The notes under the pieces are model-generated. The model was not told the DNA's origin. It did no database searches and was given only the letters and a program-made list of their open reading frames with translations. Below are positions 12,646 through 23,509 of a DNA stretch of 64,000 nucleotides, in pieces. Numbering within the stretch: position 1 is the first letter of the stretch; each line of letters opens with the position of its first letter. The translations under genes and the position numbers were made by a program. The stretch is from Russula earlei (taxonomy: Eukaryota; Basidiomycota; Agaricomycetes; Russulales; Russulaceae): positions 1 through 64,000 of the forward strand of contig JAGFNK010000236.1 of the NCBI GenBank assembly GCA_025769875.1. Reading direction: 5' to 3'.

Positions 12646-12807
12646 GCACCCGCACCCGCACTTGCACCCGCACCCGCACTTGCACCCGCACCCGCACTTG
12701 CACCCGCACCCGCACTTGCACCCGCACCCGCACTCGCACCCGCACCCGCACTCGCACCCGCACCCGCACTCGCACCCGCACCCGCACTCGCACCCACACC
12801 CGCACTC
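12646..12807 (+). repeat. Nine-copy 18-bp coding tandem repeat (APAPAL)
   Basis: An 18-bp unit encoding Ala-Pro-Ala-Pro-Ala-Leu is repeated nine times in the last exon of the SANT gene; the ninth unit reads APTPAL. Its composition keeps several other frames open on both strands, giving long shadow frames that are not genes. Confidence 0.9.
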
Positions 12808-13215
12808 GCAGGTGATACTGTACCTGGATTTTTGGCACTTCCCGAGTATGCACGCCGGACACTGGCAGTCCAACACCTTGCCAGTGATATCAAGGATATC
12901 ACAAATGGTTGTTGGTTGCCAACTGATGATATTGTCCCAGCATTATCCCTGTTTGCCAATTGCAGCATCGGAGAGGTGGATGGCTACCTCGCGCTCATAT
13001 CTGTGGAGTCATCACGTGAGTTTGCACGTGGATACATATGTAATCTGGTGGAGAAAGTGAAGCGAGCGTAAGCGATGATTGGTGTTGTTGTGTCATGTAT
13101 GTGTATCCAAATAAATATTTCACATATTGTGAAATTACATGTGATGTGCCAAAAAAAATTTTCTGTCAAAAAGTTGCACGCTTTGTCCCCGTTGTTGTCC
13201 CCTCCCTCGCTCAAG

Positions 13216-14579
13216 ATGCCTGATAACCCTCATCAGCAATGGGTACAATGGCGATGCCAATGGCACCAACGGCTCTATGTCATGTTAAATATGTCAACTG
13301 TTCTCCTACTTTGCTGCCAAGCATTACTTGAGCTCCTTGAACCCCTCTATCGTCCTCCTATCCCATATCACACATCTTCATACACTGGGGCTAAGTGGGT
13401 TGAGGACCTACTCACTGGCCATCCAGAGCGCATTCGGACTGAGCTTGGGGTGCATAAAAAAGTATTTATCATCCTCCAGCGGATCCTCCAATGACTTGGT
13501 ATCTCATCATCACGACACGTCCAAGTCGAAGAACAAATTGCTATCTTCCTTTATACAGCTGTCACAGGGCTGCCATCGACACATGTCGGAGAGCGTTTTC
13601 AGCGGTCACCCCGCACCATTTCAAAGTAAGTATCTCTCAGGTTTCTTTCAGATGTCGTCTGATGGATAGCTAGGTATTTTAAAAAAATTCTAGGCGTTCT
13701 CTCGAGCCCTCCCTTCTACACCACATTTGTGCGCCTTCCCGATGCCGATTCACCCCCTCACCCCTTCATCCAAAGCAACCCCAAATTCTTTCCATTTCTC
13801 AAGGACGCGCTGGGTGCTATTGATGGTACACATATTGACTGTTTTGCCACTGCTGCAGAGCGTGATGCGGCAAGGAACCGCAAAGGAGGTCTCACGCAGA
13901 ACTGCCTCGTGGGATGCTCATTCGACCTCCGCTTCACCTACCTGCTGACTGGTTGGGAGGGTTCCACTGCTGACGCGACACTTTTTCATGCAGCACATCA
14001 TTCTGATCTTCGTGTCCCAAGGGGGAAGTATTATCTTGGTGATGCGGGTTTTGCCTCGTCAGATGTACTTCTCACCCCTTATCGAGGCGTGCGGTACCAT
14101 CTAGCTGAATGGGGCCGTGCTCGCACAAGGTGAGTCTTTGTTGTCTTACTTTCAAGTTGTCTTACTGATGTTTGTCCTAGGCCACGCACACCCAAAAGGA
14201 GCTGTTCAATTTGCATCATGCCCAAGCTCGCAATGTCATTGAACGCATTTTTGGAATTCTCAAGCGGCGTTTCAAGATTCTCTCACAACCCCGCGAGTAT
14301 GACATGGGAGTTCAAGCACGCATCCCATGTGCGCTCGCAGCACTTCACAATCTTATTCGTGCATATGACTCTAGGGAGATTGGCACCTTTGATGACCAAG
14401 TGGCTGACCTCCAGATGGACGCACAAGAAGAGGAAGCGCTGGCTGGTGAACTTGGAACAGGCCCTGTGACACAGCGTGAGAGGGAGCGAGCAAATATCAG
14501 GCGAGATAAAATTGCTGATGACATGTGGGAGCAGTATCAGAGAATTCAGAGGGACCGCGCAGAACATGTTATTGAATAG
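13216..14579 (+). pseudogene. PIF/Harbinger DDE transposase (DDE_Tnp_4 type), disrupted
   Basis: The frame starts at ATG 13216. The first exon carries a helix-turn-helix-like region (VEEQIAIFLYTAVTGLPSTH), an intron spans 13626-13673, and exon 2 begins YFKKILGVLSSPP. The catalytic triad is visible: the first Asp in AIDGTHID (near 13821), the second in LGDAGF (near 14040) and Glu in NVIERIFG (near 14237). A TGA at 13492-13494 interrupts the N-terminal part, between LQRILQ and LGISSSRHV. The exon 2 to exon 3 join (intron about 14130-14180) is out of frame by the obvious sites, which suggests a small indel near 14195. Ends at TAG 14577-14579. Confidence 0.85.
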
Positions 14580-14730
14580 TATTTTTTTCAAAAAAAGATT
14601 TTCCATTTCCTCTTCAAAAATCTCTCGCTCTGCGTGCATGGATCCTGGGCCCTACAGTATGCCTCGGCAACATTCAGCGGACACAAGCGGACTGAGTCAG
14701 TTCCCAGTCACGGCTGCAATCACAATACGC

Positions 14731-14900
14731 GAATATGCAAATCACAAGCGAATAAAAACTCATATTAAAAAAAAACCTATTAGTTTATCATATATGCGAT
14801 GTCACTTATATCACACTGGTCACACCAGTCACTCCCGGAAAATCCCTGAAATTCAAGTTCAAGTTTGAAGTTCAAGAATTCTCGGTTGGTATCATGGGCC
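14731..14900 (-). repeat. Right terminal inverted repeat of the PIF element
   Basis: Reverse complement of 10458-10627 with few mismatches, ending GGTATCATGGGCC next to the TTA duplication. The direct AAGTTCAAGTTC-like stretch inside it is shared with the MITE at 52832-53385 and the solitary end at 17025-17215. Confidence 0.88.
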
Positions 14901-14903
14901 TTA

Positions 14904-15476
14904 GCTGTTTCATTTTTTCACAGTGGGGTTTTTGGCCCTCAAACTGTGGGAAATTGGCTTCCCCTCTCAATCAGAGCTGTGCAGTGTACCTGTCCCATTG
15001 TGGATTGAAGTTGTCCATAGATGGTACAGTTATGGTTAGTGTTTCTCATGGTTATGGGTTTTCCCACAGTTTCCATCTCCTGGTGTATATGGGTATGGGT
15101 ACACTATCAAATTTTGGCACCACATGATACTATACCCATTTGGAAGGTGTTGCAGTGTTTACTGGTGTACCTGGTGTCAGAGGGGCTGTGCCTTGGCTGT
15201 TGCTATTTGGTTGATTTTGACATGTTCAAGCTGCCATCTGCATTGTTCTGTCCCATTTGCATCCTTCCTTTCTGTGGGAAATAGGCACAGTGAGGTTATG
15301 AATAACAATAAGATCCTCAAGATCTATCAAAAGATATTTCAGTTTGTGTAAGACAAAACTATAGATTGTGTTGTACCTATCAAAAGTTATCTACAATGCA
15401 TGATTAGATGCAACAGATAAGATGAGATACAGTGAATACTCACTTCAGTTTGTGTAAGACAAAACTGAAGTGATCT
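14904..15476. repeat. Inner end of the left arm of the large inverted duplication
   Basis: This stretch matches, inverted, 41402-41444 plus 42002-42536, with the LTR at 41445-42001 removed. The match ends near GATCTA at about 15476. It contains no convincing gene; a poly-pyrimidine and TGGGTTTTCCCACAG-like character suggests old repeat DNA. Confidence 0.75.
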
Positions 15477-16370
15477 ACTGTATCAGGTCAGGTAGTTGGC
15501 CACCTAAACCAATGCAATGCTTTATGGGAGCTGAGAACATATTTTGAATGTTTTGAAGGATTAGAAGGGTGGACAAATATCTTAGGATGATGCTATAAGA
15601 CAGCCATAATTTTAGAGTGCATTGTTGTCATGCTATGAATATTTTTGCGAGGCAACTGCCAAACAGAGAAAATCAACAATCTTGGCCACCCATGGGAACC
15701 CTTGCCATTGACTCCTACCCCCTACTCCAGAATGCTAATTTCTTTTTTTTCTGAATGTTCTAGTGCATCAATTTGCTTCAGACTTTGGGAGCATATCAAT
15801 ATGTAAGTAGTCTTACAATATTTCAAGTATTTGTGGTATCTAATGGTTTAACACATCTAGGATTTCAACATCTCTGCCATCCTGCCTGGGTCTCAATCTC
15901 ACCACATTGCCCACCTTTGCTATTGCCACCACCTCAGTCTTGCCCACCTCCGTCGCTGCTCTGCCCGCCCCAGTGGCCCCAGCCTCAGCCTCAGTATCTG
16001 CCATTGTACCAGTTCCATTCACTGCCAACCCCGTCTTTGTCTCATTAGCCACCACACCCTCATCCACCATAGCACTAGCATTGCCAGCTGTTGCCTCTAC
16101 GTCTCCCGTCTCCAGCTCAGTCTCATCTGCTGCCACAGTAGCCTCAGTCGTGCCAGCCACTGACTTCACATCAGCCTCCATCTTAGCCTTGCCCACACTT
16201 GTCACTTCAGCCCAGTCCACCATATTGCCAGTATTGCCAGCCGCTGCCATCTCTGCCATGCCCTCAGCCCCAGTTGTCTCAGTCTCAGCTGCCACCACCA
16301 TGCCCTCAGCCTCATCTGTCAACAAGGATCTAATTTTATCACATGCTACATGTGACATTCATGTGTAAGC
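15477..16370 (+). repeat. Repeat family R, copy 1
   Basis: The first 370 bp match 31104-31470 closely in the same orientation. The rest carries an Ala/Ser/Val/Pro-rich frame (15907-16368) with STSPVSSSVSSAAT, resembling the frame of the inverted copy inside 37821-41064. It is likely a transposon-derived coding remnant; I do not recognise the family. The copy ends where an inverted FAR1-like fragment begins. Confidence 0.6.
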
Positions 16371-16960
16371 AAGATTAGCAATTCCAATTTCATGGTCATG
16401 CTTGCTTGCATATTGTCTGAGAATGGTAGGCGCATCTGCGTAAGATTTGATTACTATCTGGCAACAGCAACCCATCTTCTTGATCTTGGATCTCTGTGTG
16501 CAATCAGGGTGCTTCTTTACATAATGTGAAGCTCCCCTGGATAGTTGGTGGGAGCAGACAAAAACCTTTTTTGTCCATCCCTGCCCATGCTTGGTGCTGG
16601 ATGTAATCAATTCAATTGCATGAGCCAGTTCTTCTTGCCAGCGCCACGCGCCGAAATCAGCTGCTGTCGGCTATTCCATGGGGTATCTGTTGTACTCCCG
16701 GTCATAATTAAAATCTCGACTCTTTCCAGAATTGGCAATGATCTTTGAAGGGGCATGCCTGAACTTTAAATGTTGTGTTGTGCAAGGGGCACTTGGGCTG
16801 GAAGTGGCAGATGGAGCAGATGGGGCAGATAATGTGCCAGTCAATTGGAAACAGGATAACATTTGTTTTTGATTTGGTAGGGAAAAAGGTAAGTAGTTAT
16901 GTTACTGTTAACTCACTTATATGTGTAATTTAATGCATGATTGAACCCCTGATTCTCTTG
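16371..16960 (-). pseudogene. FAR1/WRKY-GCM1-type zinc-finger fragment of a MULE-like transposon
   Basis: The minus-strand frame runs from ATG near 16860 (MLSCFQLTGTLSAPS) through a Tyr/Trp-containing segment. It continues into a zinc-finger-like part with conserved CSHQLS, YVKKHPDC, KKMGC and HDHEIG. This matches, residue by residue over most of its length, the plus-strand copy at 57450-57930. The Cys/His spacing fits the FAR1-like N-terminal domain found with MULE transposases; no transposase catalytic domain follows. The assignment is from motif recognition only. Confidence 0.5.
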
Positions 16961-17024
16961 CAGACCCAATCACCTTTTATGGCAATTCTTGATCATCCAA
17001 CCCACCGCTAAAAGTCAAAAGCTC

Positions 17025-17215
17025 CCAGCTGCAACCATAATATGCAGATACGCAAATCACAAGTGAAAAAAAACCTCATATTAAAAAAGATTCCTATTAG
17101 TTTATCATATATGCCATGTCACTGATATCACACTGGTCACACCAGTCACTCTTGGAAAATCCCAAAATTCAAGTTCAAGTTCAAGTTCAAGAATTCTTGG
17201 TTGGTAAAACAGGCC
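17025..17215. mobile_element. Solitary end of a PIF-like element
   Basis: Matches the right end of the PIF element at 14731-14900, ending AATTCTTGGTTGGTAAAACAGGCC, followed by TAA (a possible 3-bp duplication). No opposite end was found nearby, so this is a truncated copy. Confidence 0.7.
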
Positions 17216-17529
17216 TAATTTTCCAACCTATGGAGTTTCAAGGAATGGAATGTGAAAGCCTATCAATGACAAATGGATGGAGTTGAAGGGAAAAAAGAAG
17301 TGAAAGGAGATGGGGAGAGGGGAAGGGATGGGATGGGATGGAGGACAATTAAAAGGCAGACACAGCTGACTGACAGTGATGTTCAGAGGCACGTGACTCC
17401 GAGCCAGCGAATCAACCATTACGTTGCCAGCCAAATTCCCATGGGGTTGGTCGGTGGCGGTGGTCTCTGAGAACCTGGACTGCGAACTCACTGCTTCTAC
17501 AGCTTGAACAAGTAACTTTCAACTGTAAG
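17216..17529. other. Spacer upstream of gene E
   Basis: No gene is seen. A purine-rich stretch at 17275-17345 (GGGAAGGGATGGGATGG) is followed by sequence that joins the conserved upstream region of the membrane-protein family near 17480. Confidence 0.4.
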
Positions 17530-17563
17530 CGCCTCGCCACTCCGATCACGGTGCGTATATATT
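17530..17563 (+). promoter_or_regulatory. Conserved upstream block and TATA-like site of gene E
   Basis: CGCCTCGCCACTCCGATCAC followed by GGTGCGTATATATTGCGGAC, matching the block at 8410-8446. It lies about 500 bp before the ATG. Confidence 0.5.
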
Positions 17564-18062
17564 GCGGACTTGAAGCCCAGACAATATCATACATTGCCGT
17601 TGTAAGCCGCGGGATACATGATCGTCGTTCCTCATGAGCGACTGCACCATGCGACTGCCCATGACAGACATGATTGTCACTCTGACACGCGACTATGAGA
17701 TGCAAGGTGAGAATATGACTGCCACTGCCGAGAGGTATGTACGATTGTCGCCTTGTTTCCGCTGCAAGGCTTTCATATGCCTCCGGGCACATCCGTCCAA
17801 AATTCGACCTCTCGACAGCCACGAAGGCCAAGCACAATTTAATGCATTCCTCCGGGCCTTTTTGGAAATGGCGCCAGCTTCGAAGTTGGCACTGGTCCGC
17901 GGGGAGCAGAGCGGTCTCGAGGGATGACCGTGTACGAATTACCGCTTATGAAGGTTGAGTCATTTTTGCTTATTGTACTACCCTCAGGACTATATCAATG
18001 GGTCGACGAGGTTTTGAGGCAAGATCGTGTCCTTTCCTCCGCGTCTCTCAACGATCGGGAGG

Positions 18063-19501
18063 ATGAGGAGATCCTGCTGGATGGTCTTTCTCCCAGTTCT
18101 CACCGAACTTACTTTTGCCCAGCTCTCATATCCAAACTGCATTGCAGGATGGGAATGGGTAAGTGACAATCCGCTCGCTTGGTCAGTTAATCCATCCTAT
18201 TACCCATCACTGATCGATATTCGATCCTAGTCGTACAACACCCTGGGTCAGAACCCCTGCGCCATTTTCGCATACCTGGCTGCTCAAGGAGGCAGTAAGT
18301 TCGTTGGTCCTTGTCTCTTCACTCTTACATGTGATTGGTACCTCCGTCAGACTTCACAGTCGATTCGTATCATACCGGTGTCGTATATTCAGGTCCCAGT
18401 TCTTCTAACGGCGAAGGTTTGTACCAATGCAACACGGTCGCATACTCGCTTTCCAGCGCCTGCGCCTCATGTCAGGGAGGTTCTTGGGGGAAGTAAGTGG
18501 TCTCCTTGACCCATGTATAACTCACGGCAATGACATTCTGCAAGTTGGTCCACATGGTCGTCGTATTGTGCCGTGGTAGCCTGGAATGGAACGTTGGTGC
18601 ACTTCCACTTTCGATGCCGATCCCATCAACGTCCTTCTCTTTGTCTCCTCTGACAGGTCTGTAACAGATATCCATTCCCAACTCCTACTGGAACAAGCGT
18701 ACCTAACTGGGCCTATGTTCAAATAGTGTGTTTTTTCTCTGCATTCCTGTGTTATCCCGGCCTTGAATTGGCCCTCTTTTCCCAAAAAGGCGCAGACTGC
18801 TGACAGATGGAATGTAACCCTTGCACAAAGCGCGGGTGGTACGTCAGTCATATGGCATGCTGATGGCGAGCCCTTCCTAATTTTCCCAATTCCTCCTACC
18901 TTCTTTTCTTTAACCACAGATTCTCCAGAAGTCTCACCACTTTCCGTGTCGAGCTTCCAACCATCGTCAACATCATCAGCACTTTCTTTGACAATCACAG
19001 AGTCGTCATCAGATTCAGCGATTTCTCAAGGTCCCACCTCAAGCCCCACCTTAAATCAGAACAAACCACATTCAGAACACGGACTCATTGCCGGCGCCGT
19101 CATTGGTGGTGTCATAGGTACCGTGCTTCTAAGTGCTGTCGTGTTTTGGTGCCTCCGGCGTCGGCGCAGCCACACCGAGTTGGAGCCATCTCCATCAAGA
19201 GGTAGGGCGGCACCCATTGCGGAGGCAGTCGATCTACAACACCAAGACACCTCCATTCCAATTGGAAAGTATTATGTGCGTGCTGTAGCTTGCAGGTTAC
19301 CCGATTCTTGCTCATCTCGTCTTCATCATGCGGCGGTTTGATGTGAAATACGTCATGACAACTCAGGATCCATCTGACCCAAGCACATTCCCGCCACTGG
19401 TCATGCCTGGCAGAAAAAAAGGTTACATCGCTGAGCAAATTGAGATGAAGGAAAGGATGCTTACAAATGATACCCCGGCCGAAGGAGGTAATGGCCAGTA
19501 A
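18063..19501 (+). CDS. Intact copy E: secreted, single-pass membrane protein, 8 exons
   Basis: Exons read by hand: 18063-18158, 18231-18294, 18351-18492, 18545-18592, 18668-18725, 18796-18838, 18920-19275 and 19367-19501. All introns are GT..AG, and phases join to 313 codons plus TAA. Features in order: signal peptide (residues 1-19), PNCIAGWEW, YNTLGQNPC, NFTVDSYHTG, CNTVAYSLSSACASCQGG, VPNWAY and WNVTLA. A longer Ser/Thr stalk than in D contains LTITESSSDS; the helix starting LIAGAVIGGVIG is followed by RRRR. The tail keeps DPSDPSTFPP but ends in a different sequence (EGGNGQ) from the YNGLPLV of the other copies. It is the most divergent full copy here, lying between the arms of the inverted duplication. 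Function unknown. Confidence 0.87.
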
Positions 19502-19693
19502 TCCGTCGAACGTTCTATTTCATGTCAGAATTCAACCGTGAGAGTTGCTTAGTTAAGATTCAAGCAAGATTTGATTATACACGAACGCAAGAACCCTGCA
19601 ACTACTTCGGCCTTACTTCCTTCCATTGAACAGTCATATCCTCGGGGCTTCTTGGTGACTCGCCCTCCATTCTGTCTTACGGCGTCACGGGTC

Positions 19694-20400
19694 ATGTCGT
19701 CCATAGCGACCACTGACCAATCGATTGTAGACCGGGTGACAATCAATACGCTCCCCAATGATGTCCTCATGGAAATTCTATTTCTATGTGGATGTCTCAG
19801 AAATGGGGTCAAAAGGAGGGCACACACTGGTCCACGTGTGCCAGACATCGTGTTTGCATACCCACGTCGCCTGAACCTGCGATCTGAGATGCTGCACATC
19901 TTGCCAGTCTTGCCGGTGGCGATGATAACATACCTTGACCGCTGTGGAAACATAGCTGCTGGCCTCGAGTCGGAGCACCACCACCGCATGTGCGAAATTC
20001 GCATTCCAACATCACATTGGCAGCAGCGATGCAGAAACCATTCCCGTAGCTGACATCTCGGTGAAAGAACATGCGCGTGACGTCCCTTCCAGATTCGTTC
20101 CTAGAAGGATCAGCCGCCACTTGTGCGACATTGCCCTGTCCATTTTTGTCTGCCACTCACCTTGTCGTCCTTGACCTTTGGCTCGTTCCCCATTCGTGTT
20201 ACATCTCGCCGGGGTATTCGGTGAATAAAAGGGGACTGTTTAGAGATTGGGGTAGAAACGACCGGACATGCGCACTAGTACGCGAGCCTGAGATTTCCAA
20301 CAAAATCGGCTCCCGTTGCGCTAACGGACACCTGGATAGATAGATTCCTATACTACTGAGAACTGTCTGCGAGCGATCCACTCACCAATCGACGCTATCT
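19694..20400 (+). pseudogene. F-box protein relic
   Basis: The frame from ATG 19694 encodes the F-box-like INTLPNDVLMEILFLC. A family-typical HTLVHVC segment follows in a different frame, then IVFAYPRRLNLR back in the first frame, and LPDSFLEGSA and LSATHLVVLDLW near 20085-20180. These match the order in large basidiomycete F-box families (F-box, a WHTLVHVC-like segment, SPRRL, then leucine-rich parts), but with deletions and frame changes. No continuous frame remains. F-box proteins are substrate adaptors of SCF ubiquitin ligases; this copy is unlikely to function. Confidence 0.6.
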
Positions 20401-20904
20401 GCTAGATCAAAGGCCGAATAAGGGTCTGCGTGAGACCTTGACGTTTTTGGGTTTGGAACTAGTACTCAAGACTGCAAACATCATCGGATGCGATAGAACG
20501 GTGAGTGCATGACCATGACACTGTCGATCCTTCAATGCTGAGCTGAGTGTCCTTCCCGGGTTGATGATTTTGACTCGTAAAGAAAAGCCTGTCCGTGTAA
20601 GGCGGTTCCCTGCTTTCCTCCTCCATACTCCCGACGCATACAACGAGCTATGGGCTTTGTGTGTCGCCTCCACCTTGTGTGACCGTGTGACCGAGAGGAT
20701 ACAAGTGTTGCCTGCTTGATACTGCGTACTTGGTAGGACTGGGCTGACAGCCTGATTGACGACCAGTCGGATTTAAAGATGCTGGCACCCACACCGGAAT
20801 CTCTAGCATCTTGCTCTGCATTTGCTTCATACTATCCTATCCCCAGACTGCGTTCTGAGTTTTCAACTGTCTACACACCCCACACACATCCACTTTTTGT
20901 AAAC

Positions 20905-21847
20905 ATGTTCACCAATTTCATGCGTTCTGCTACCGCGAAGCTCGCTGCCAAGTTCGCCCAGCGTCCGAAAGCCTTTGCCGATACCATGCGGCCATATGAT
21001 CCCAAGCTGTGCGAGAGGGTTTTTGTGCGACTTGAAGCCGTTAGAGCTCAGGATCGCACGGTGCTTGGTCACATCCGGCGCGGACTCGGTTGGTGGCTTT
21101 ACTATCATTGCCTCCCCGACGAGTTCTGTCTCTGAGATCCCGTCCATCATAATCACCGATGAAACAGGGACCCATATCGACTTCGACCCCACGCAGGACG
21201 AAGCATGTGTACAAACCCACCAGTATGAGGACCTTACCTTACCTTATCCCACACGCGATCTACACGATGCTGTAGAGAAAGAGCTCGAGCCTGGGTATTA
21301 GACAGACGAGCCCACGTCGGCCTTCTCGGATGACTCCAGCGACTTCGACATTATCGATCACGATGACCTGGCCAGCATGATCCTGGAAGAAAGCGGAGAC
21401 GAGTGGGAGTCCAGCGACAGCGATAATTTCTCGACGCGGGCAGATGACGGCCATGAGGAAATCCTGAGCGAATACGAGGCGGAGAATGAAGTCCCCTCGA
21501 CCAACAGTGAGGCAGGAGATGACACTAATGTGTGGATCTGGTCATCTCATACCAACGTTGTGACATGCCCCACCGTTTTCCCGAGAGAAGGCAGGTCCCA
21601 GACCGCGTTGAGCCCTTCGTCGATCTTCTTTTTCCCCCCAACACCAGCGTCAACTCTGACGACGCCCACGCCGTCCGAGGGAGACAGCGGGCCAAGCACA
21701 CCACGCGATACATCGGCGCTTGTGCCCGAGTCTAAATCTTATGAAGACGCCCTATTCGCTGATTTCAAGGAGATAATAGAGGGAATCATAGGCGACGACG
21801 ACGAGGAATGGGATGAGCCGCGGCGAGATGCGCCTGCTCACCGCTAA
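20905..21847 (+). pseudogene. Hypothetical acidic protein gene, apparently broken
   Basis: A frame from ATG 20905 (MFTNFMRSATAKLAAKFAQR) overlaps a second frame that carries SEIPSIIITDETGTHIDF and then, after a TAG at 21299-21301, a long acidic region. That region includes SDDSSDFDIIDHDDL, a run rich in Asp/Glu/Ser, and a C-terminal YEDALFADFKEIIEG, ending at TAA 21845-21847. Joining needs one frame change near 21050 and removal of the TAG by an intron or readthrough. Codon-level protein character on both sides of the TAG suggests a once-real gene. No family is recognised. Confidence 0.45.
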
Positions 21848-22760
21848 CGCCAGCGCAATCAGGAAAGAGGGGAGTGGCATGTGATGGAAGCGAAATACTT
21901 GAGAGCGGGGGGGACAGACAGCGCAAGGTGAGTCAATTCATGGCGGCTGACAGTTTCTAGTGCACACCGGCAAGGTAGGATGCGGAGGCGCAGGACTCAT
22001 CACTGTGCATTGATAGCGGTCATTCGGCCGGACTCGCTATATGCACTGTTGGGAGTCACTGCGTGGCGTTCCCTTCTGCAAGACGAGGTATGACAAAGAA
22101 CAGTTTGATATATCTCAGCTCACCTCACGTCAAACAGGATAACAGCTACGCCATTATACACAGCCCAGTCACTGAAGCAAGCACTCACGGCATCTTCACT
22201 CTTTTCATAGATAGCTGCATAGAGCGTCGCTGTCAGCCCAAGGTGAGATACTGGTCCTCTATGATCACAAATTACTTACGTGCGTAGTTCGTGGTCTTCC
22301 TTGAGGTGCAATGCAGAGGTCGTTCGGCCCGACTTCTGTTTGTATTTTCGGGGTCGCTACGCAGCGGGCTCCCCTGCGAAACTGAGTAAGAAGTGCCACA
22401 TATCGGAAGGGAGTTGAGTTGATAAGTATCACACTCCACCAGCCAACGACGGCGATGCACTGTTGTCCTTGCGATTCATGCTCGGTGAGTTACTCCGACG
22501 ATGTCCTTTTTTCTCTTGACTAAGGGGAGGACCAACGTAGCTAGATGAAGGCCAAAGGTCGCGGCTCGATCACCCTTTGCTCAACCCGATGACGGTGCAG
22601 ACGGTACTCCTGCGCAGCTTATCAGAGGGTCTGGTGGAAGGAGGTAGATTGGGTCGCGTGAGGCCAGTAGGCTTTTTCCCCACAGGGGTTTTTAACGCCC
22701 TGGCCAATAATCGCTGTGGTGGTAATATTGGGGTGAGGAAGGGAAAAGTTGCCCGCAGTG
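21848..22760. other. Stretch without recognised genes
   Basis: No supported gene. Two short segments near 22020-22090 and 22315-22390 resemble each other (CATTCGGCC..GTCGC/GTCAC motifs), hinting at a diverged local duplication. Confidence 0.35.
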
Positions 22761-23200
22761 CTCATGACGCGATCATGGTTGCTACAAGAGGTATGTCTCT
22801 GTATTTATTGTCCGCCATAACAGATGCTGAGATCTTGTAGCACCATGCGCACCCGGACAATGAAGAGAGGAATGCGTTGATTATTGGGTTTTTGTGTTGG
22901 GGAGAAATCGTCCGCGGTGCTCATGACGCGATCATGGTTGCTACAAGGGGTATGTCTCTGTATTTATTGTCCGTCACAGCAGACGTTGAGATCTCGTAGC
23001 ACCATGCGCACCCGGGCAATAGAGAGGGGAGTTGGTTGATTTTGCGTTGGGGAGAAATCGCCCGGGTGCTCATGACGCGATCATGGCTGCTACAAGAGGT
23101 ATGTCTCTGTGTTGATTATCCGTCACAGCAGATGTTGAGACATTTTAGCACCCTACGCACCCGGGCAATAGCGAGGAGAGTTGGTTTTGGCTGCACTTTT
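22761..23200 (+). repeat. Three tandem copies of a ~150-bp unit
   Basis: The segment beginning CTCATGACGCGATCATGG recurs at 22761, 22920 and 23069. Each copy is followed by TATGTCTCTGTAT/TG, GTAGCACC or TTAGCACC, GCGCACCCGG and GGGGAGAAATCG. Units are about 159, 149 and 130 bp. Two units encode a similar peptide (AHDAIMVATRGMSLYLLS) ended by a stop. Origin unknown. Confidence 0.8.
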
Positions 23201-23509
23201 AATTTGTGTTTTTGTGTTTAAACTAATCGTGAGAAACACGGGACTCGCTAAAATCACGGCAACACCCGTATAATCAAATCTCCGAAAACGAAAACTCGCC
23301 TGTTGTGCAAATCCACTCGTCAACGCCATGCAGTGTTACTTTCACTGCATCGCAGAGAACACCCAGGATTTACCCTCCTTTACCATCTGAGCTTTTCGTC
23401 ATGGTGGATGTCACTTGGCAGCTTCAGATGTACCAGTGCCAGTAGGAGCATCTGTCGGTGGTTTCGGGCACATTGGGACTTTCGAATTGGGGATGTGACA
23501 TTACTTGTC

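Larger units (their letters stand above)
10784..13071 (+). pseudogene. SANT/Myb-like DNA-binding protein of the PIF element, split by a solo LTR
   Basis: The frame starts at ATG 10784 with RSSRSSDSSAEE and then a Myb/SANT-like region (KARWTTEEEAEFLNFLLEHK, later CKTKWQ). Exon 1 ends at 11029; exon 2 starts at 11081 and runs to 11162, where the LTR interrupts it. Past the LTR and its CATAT duplication (12130 on), the frame resumes with SAENQNQAVYDEL. After another intron, ending near 12220, comes KKFHHKGWPHCEAMESL. The last exon encodes a Pro-rich linker, nine APAPAL units and a C-terminal region ending at 13071. Such proteins bind the element ends and help import the transposase. Apart from the insertion, the reading frame looks intact. 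Confidence 0.8.
10458..14900 (+). mobile_element. PIF/Harbinger DNA transposon with long terminal inverted repeats
   Basis: The element begins GGCCCATGATACCAACCG and ends with its reverse complement. It is flanked by TTA at 10455-10457 and 14901-14903, the 3-bp target duplication typical of PIF/Harbinger. The inverted duplicate arm has the empty site (one TTA, near 42536-42540). It carries two genes, as the superfamily does: a SANT/Myb-like protein and a DDE transposase. A solo LTR (11163-12124) has inserted into the first gene, and the transposase has a premature stop, so it is no longer autonomous. Confidence 0.92.

Noticed and set aside
12646..12807. CRISPR-like array or satellite
   Set aside because: The repeats are contiguous 18-bp coding units without spacers.
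12399..12968. Long minus-strand and alternate-frame readings across 12.4-13.0 kb
   Set aside because: They exist because the 18-bp Ala/Pro/Leu repeat lacks stops in several frames. The plus-strand SANT-protein exon explains the sequence.
22761..23200. CRISPR array
   Set aside because: Three long, diverging units with no constant repeat/spacer pattern, in a eukaryotic context.
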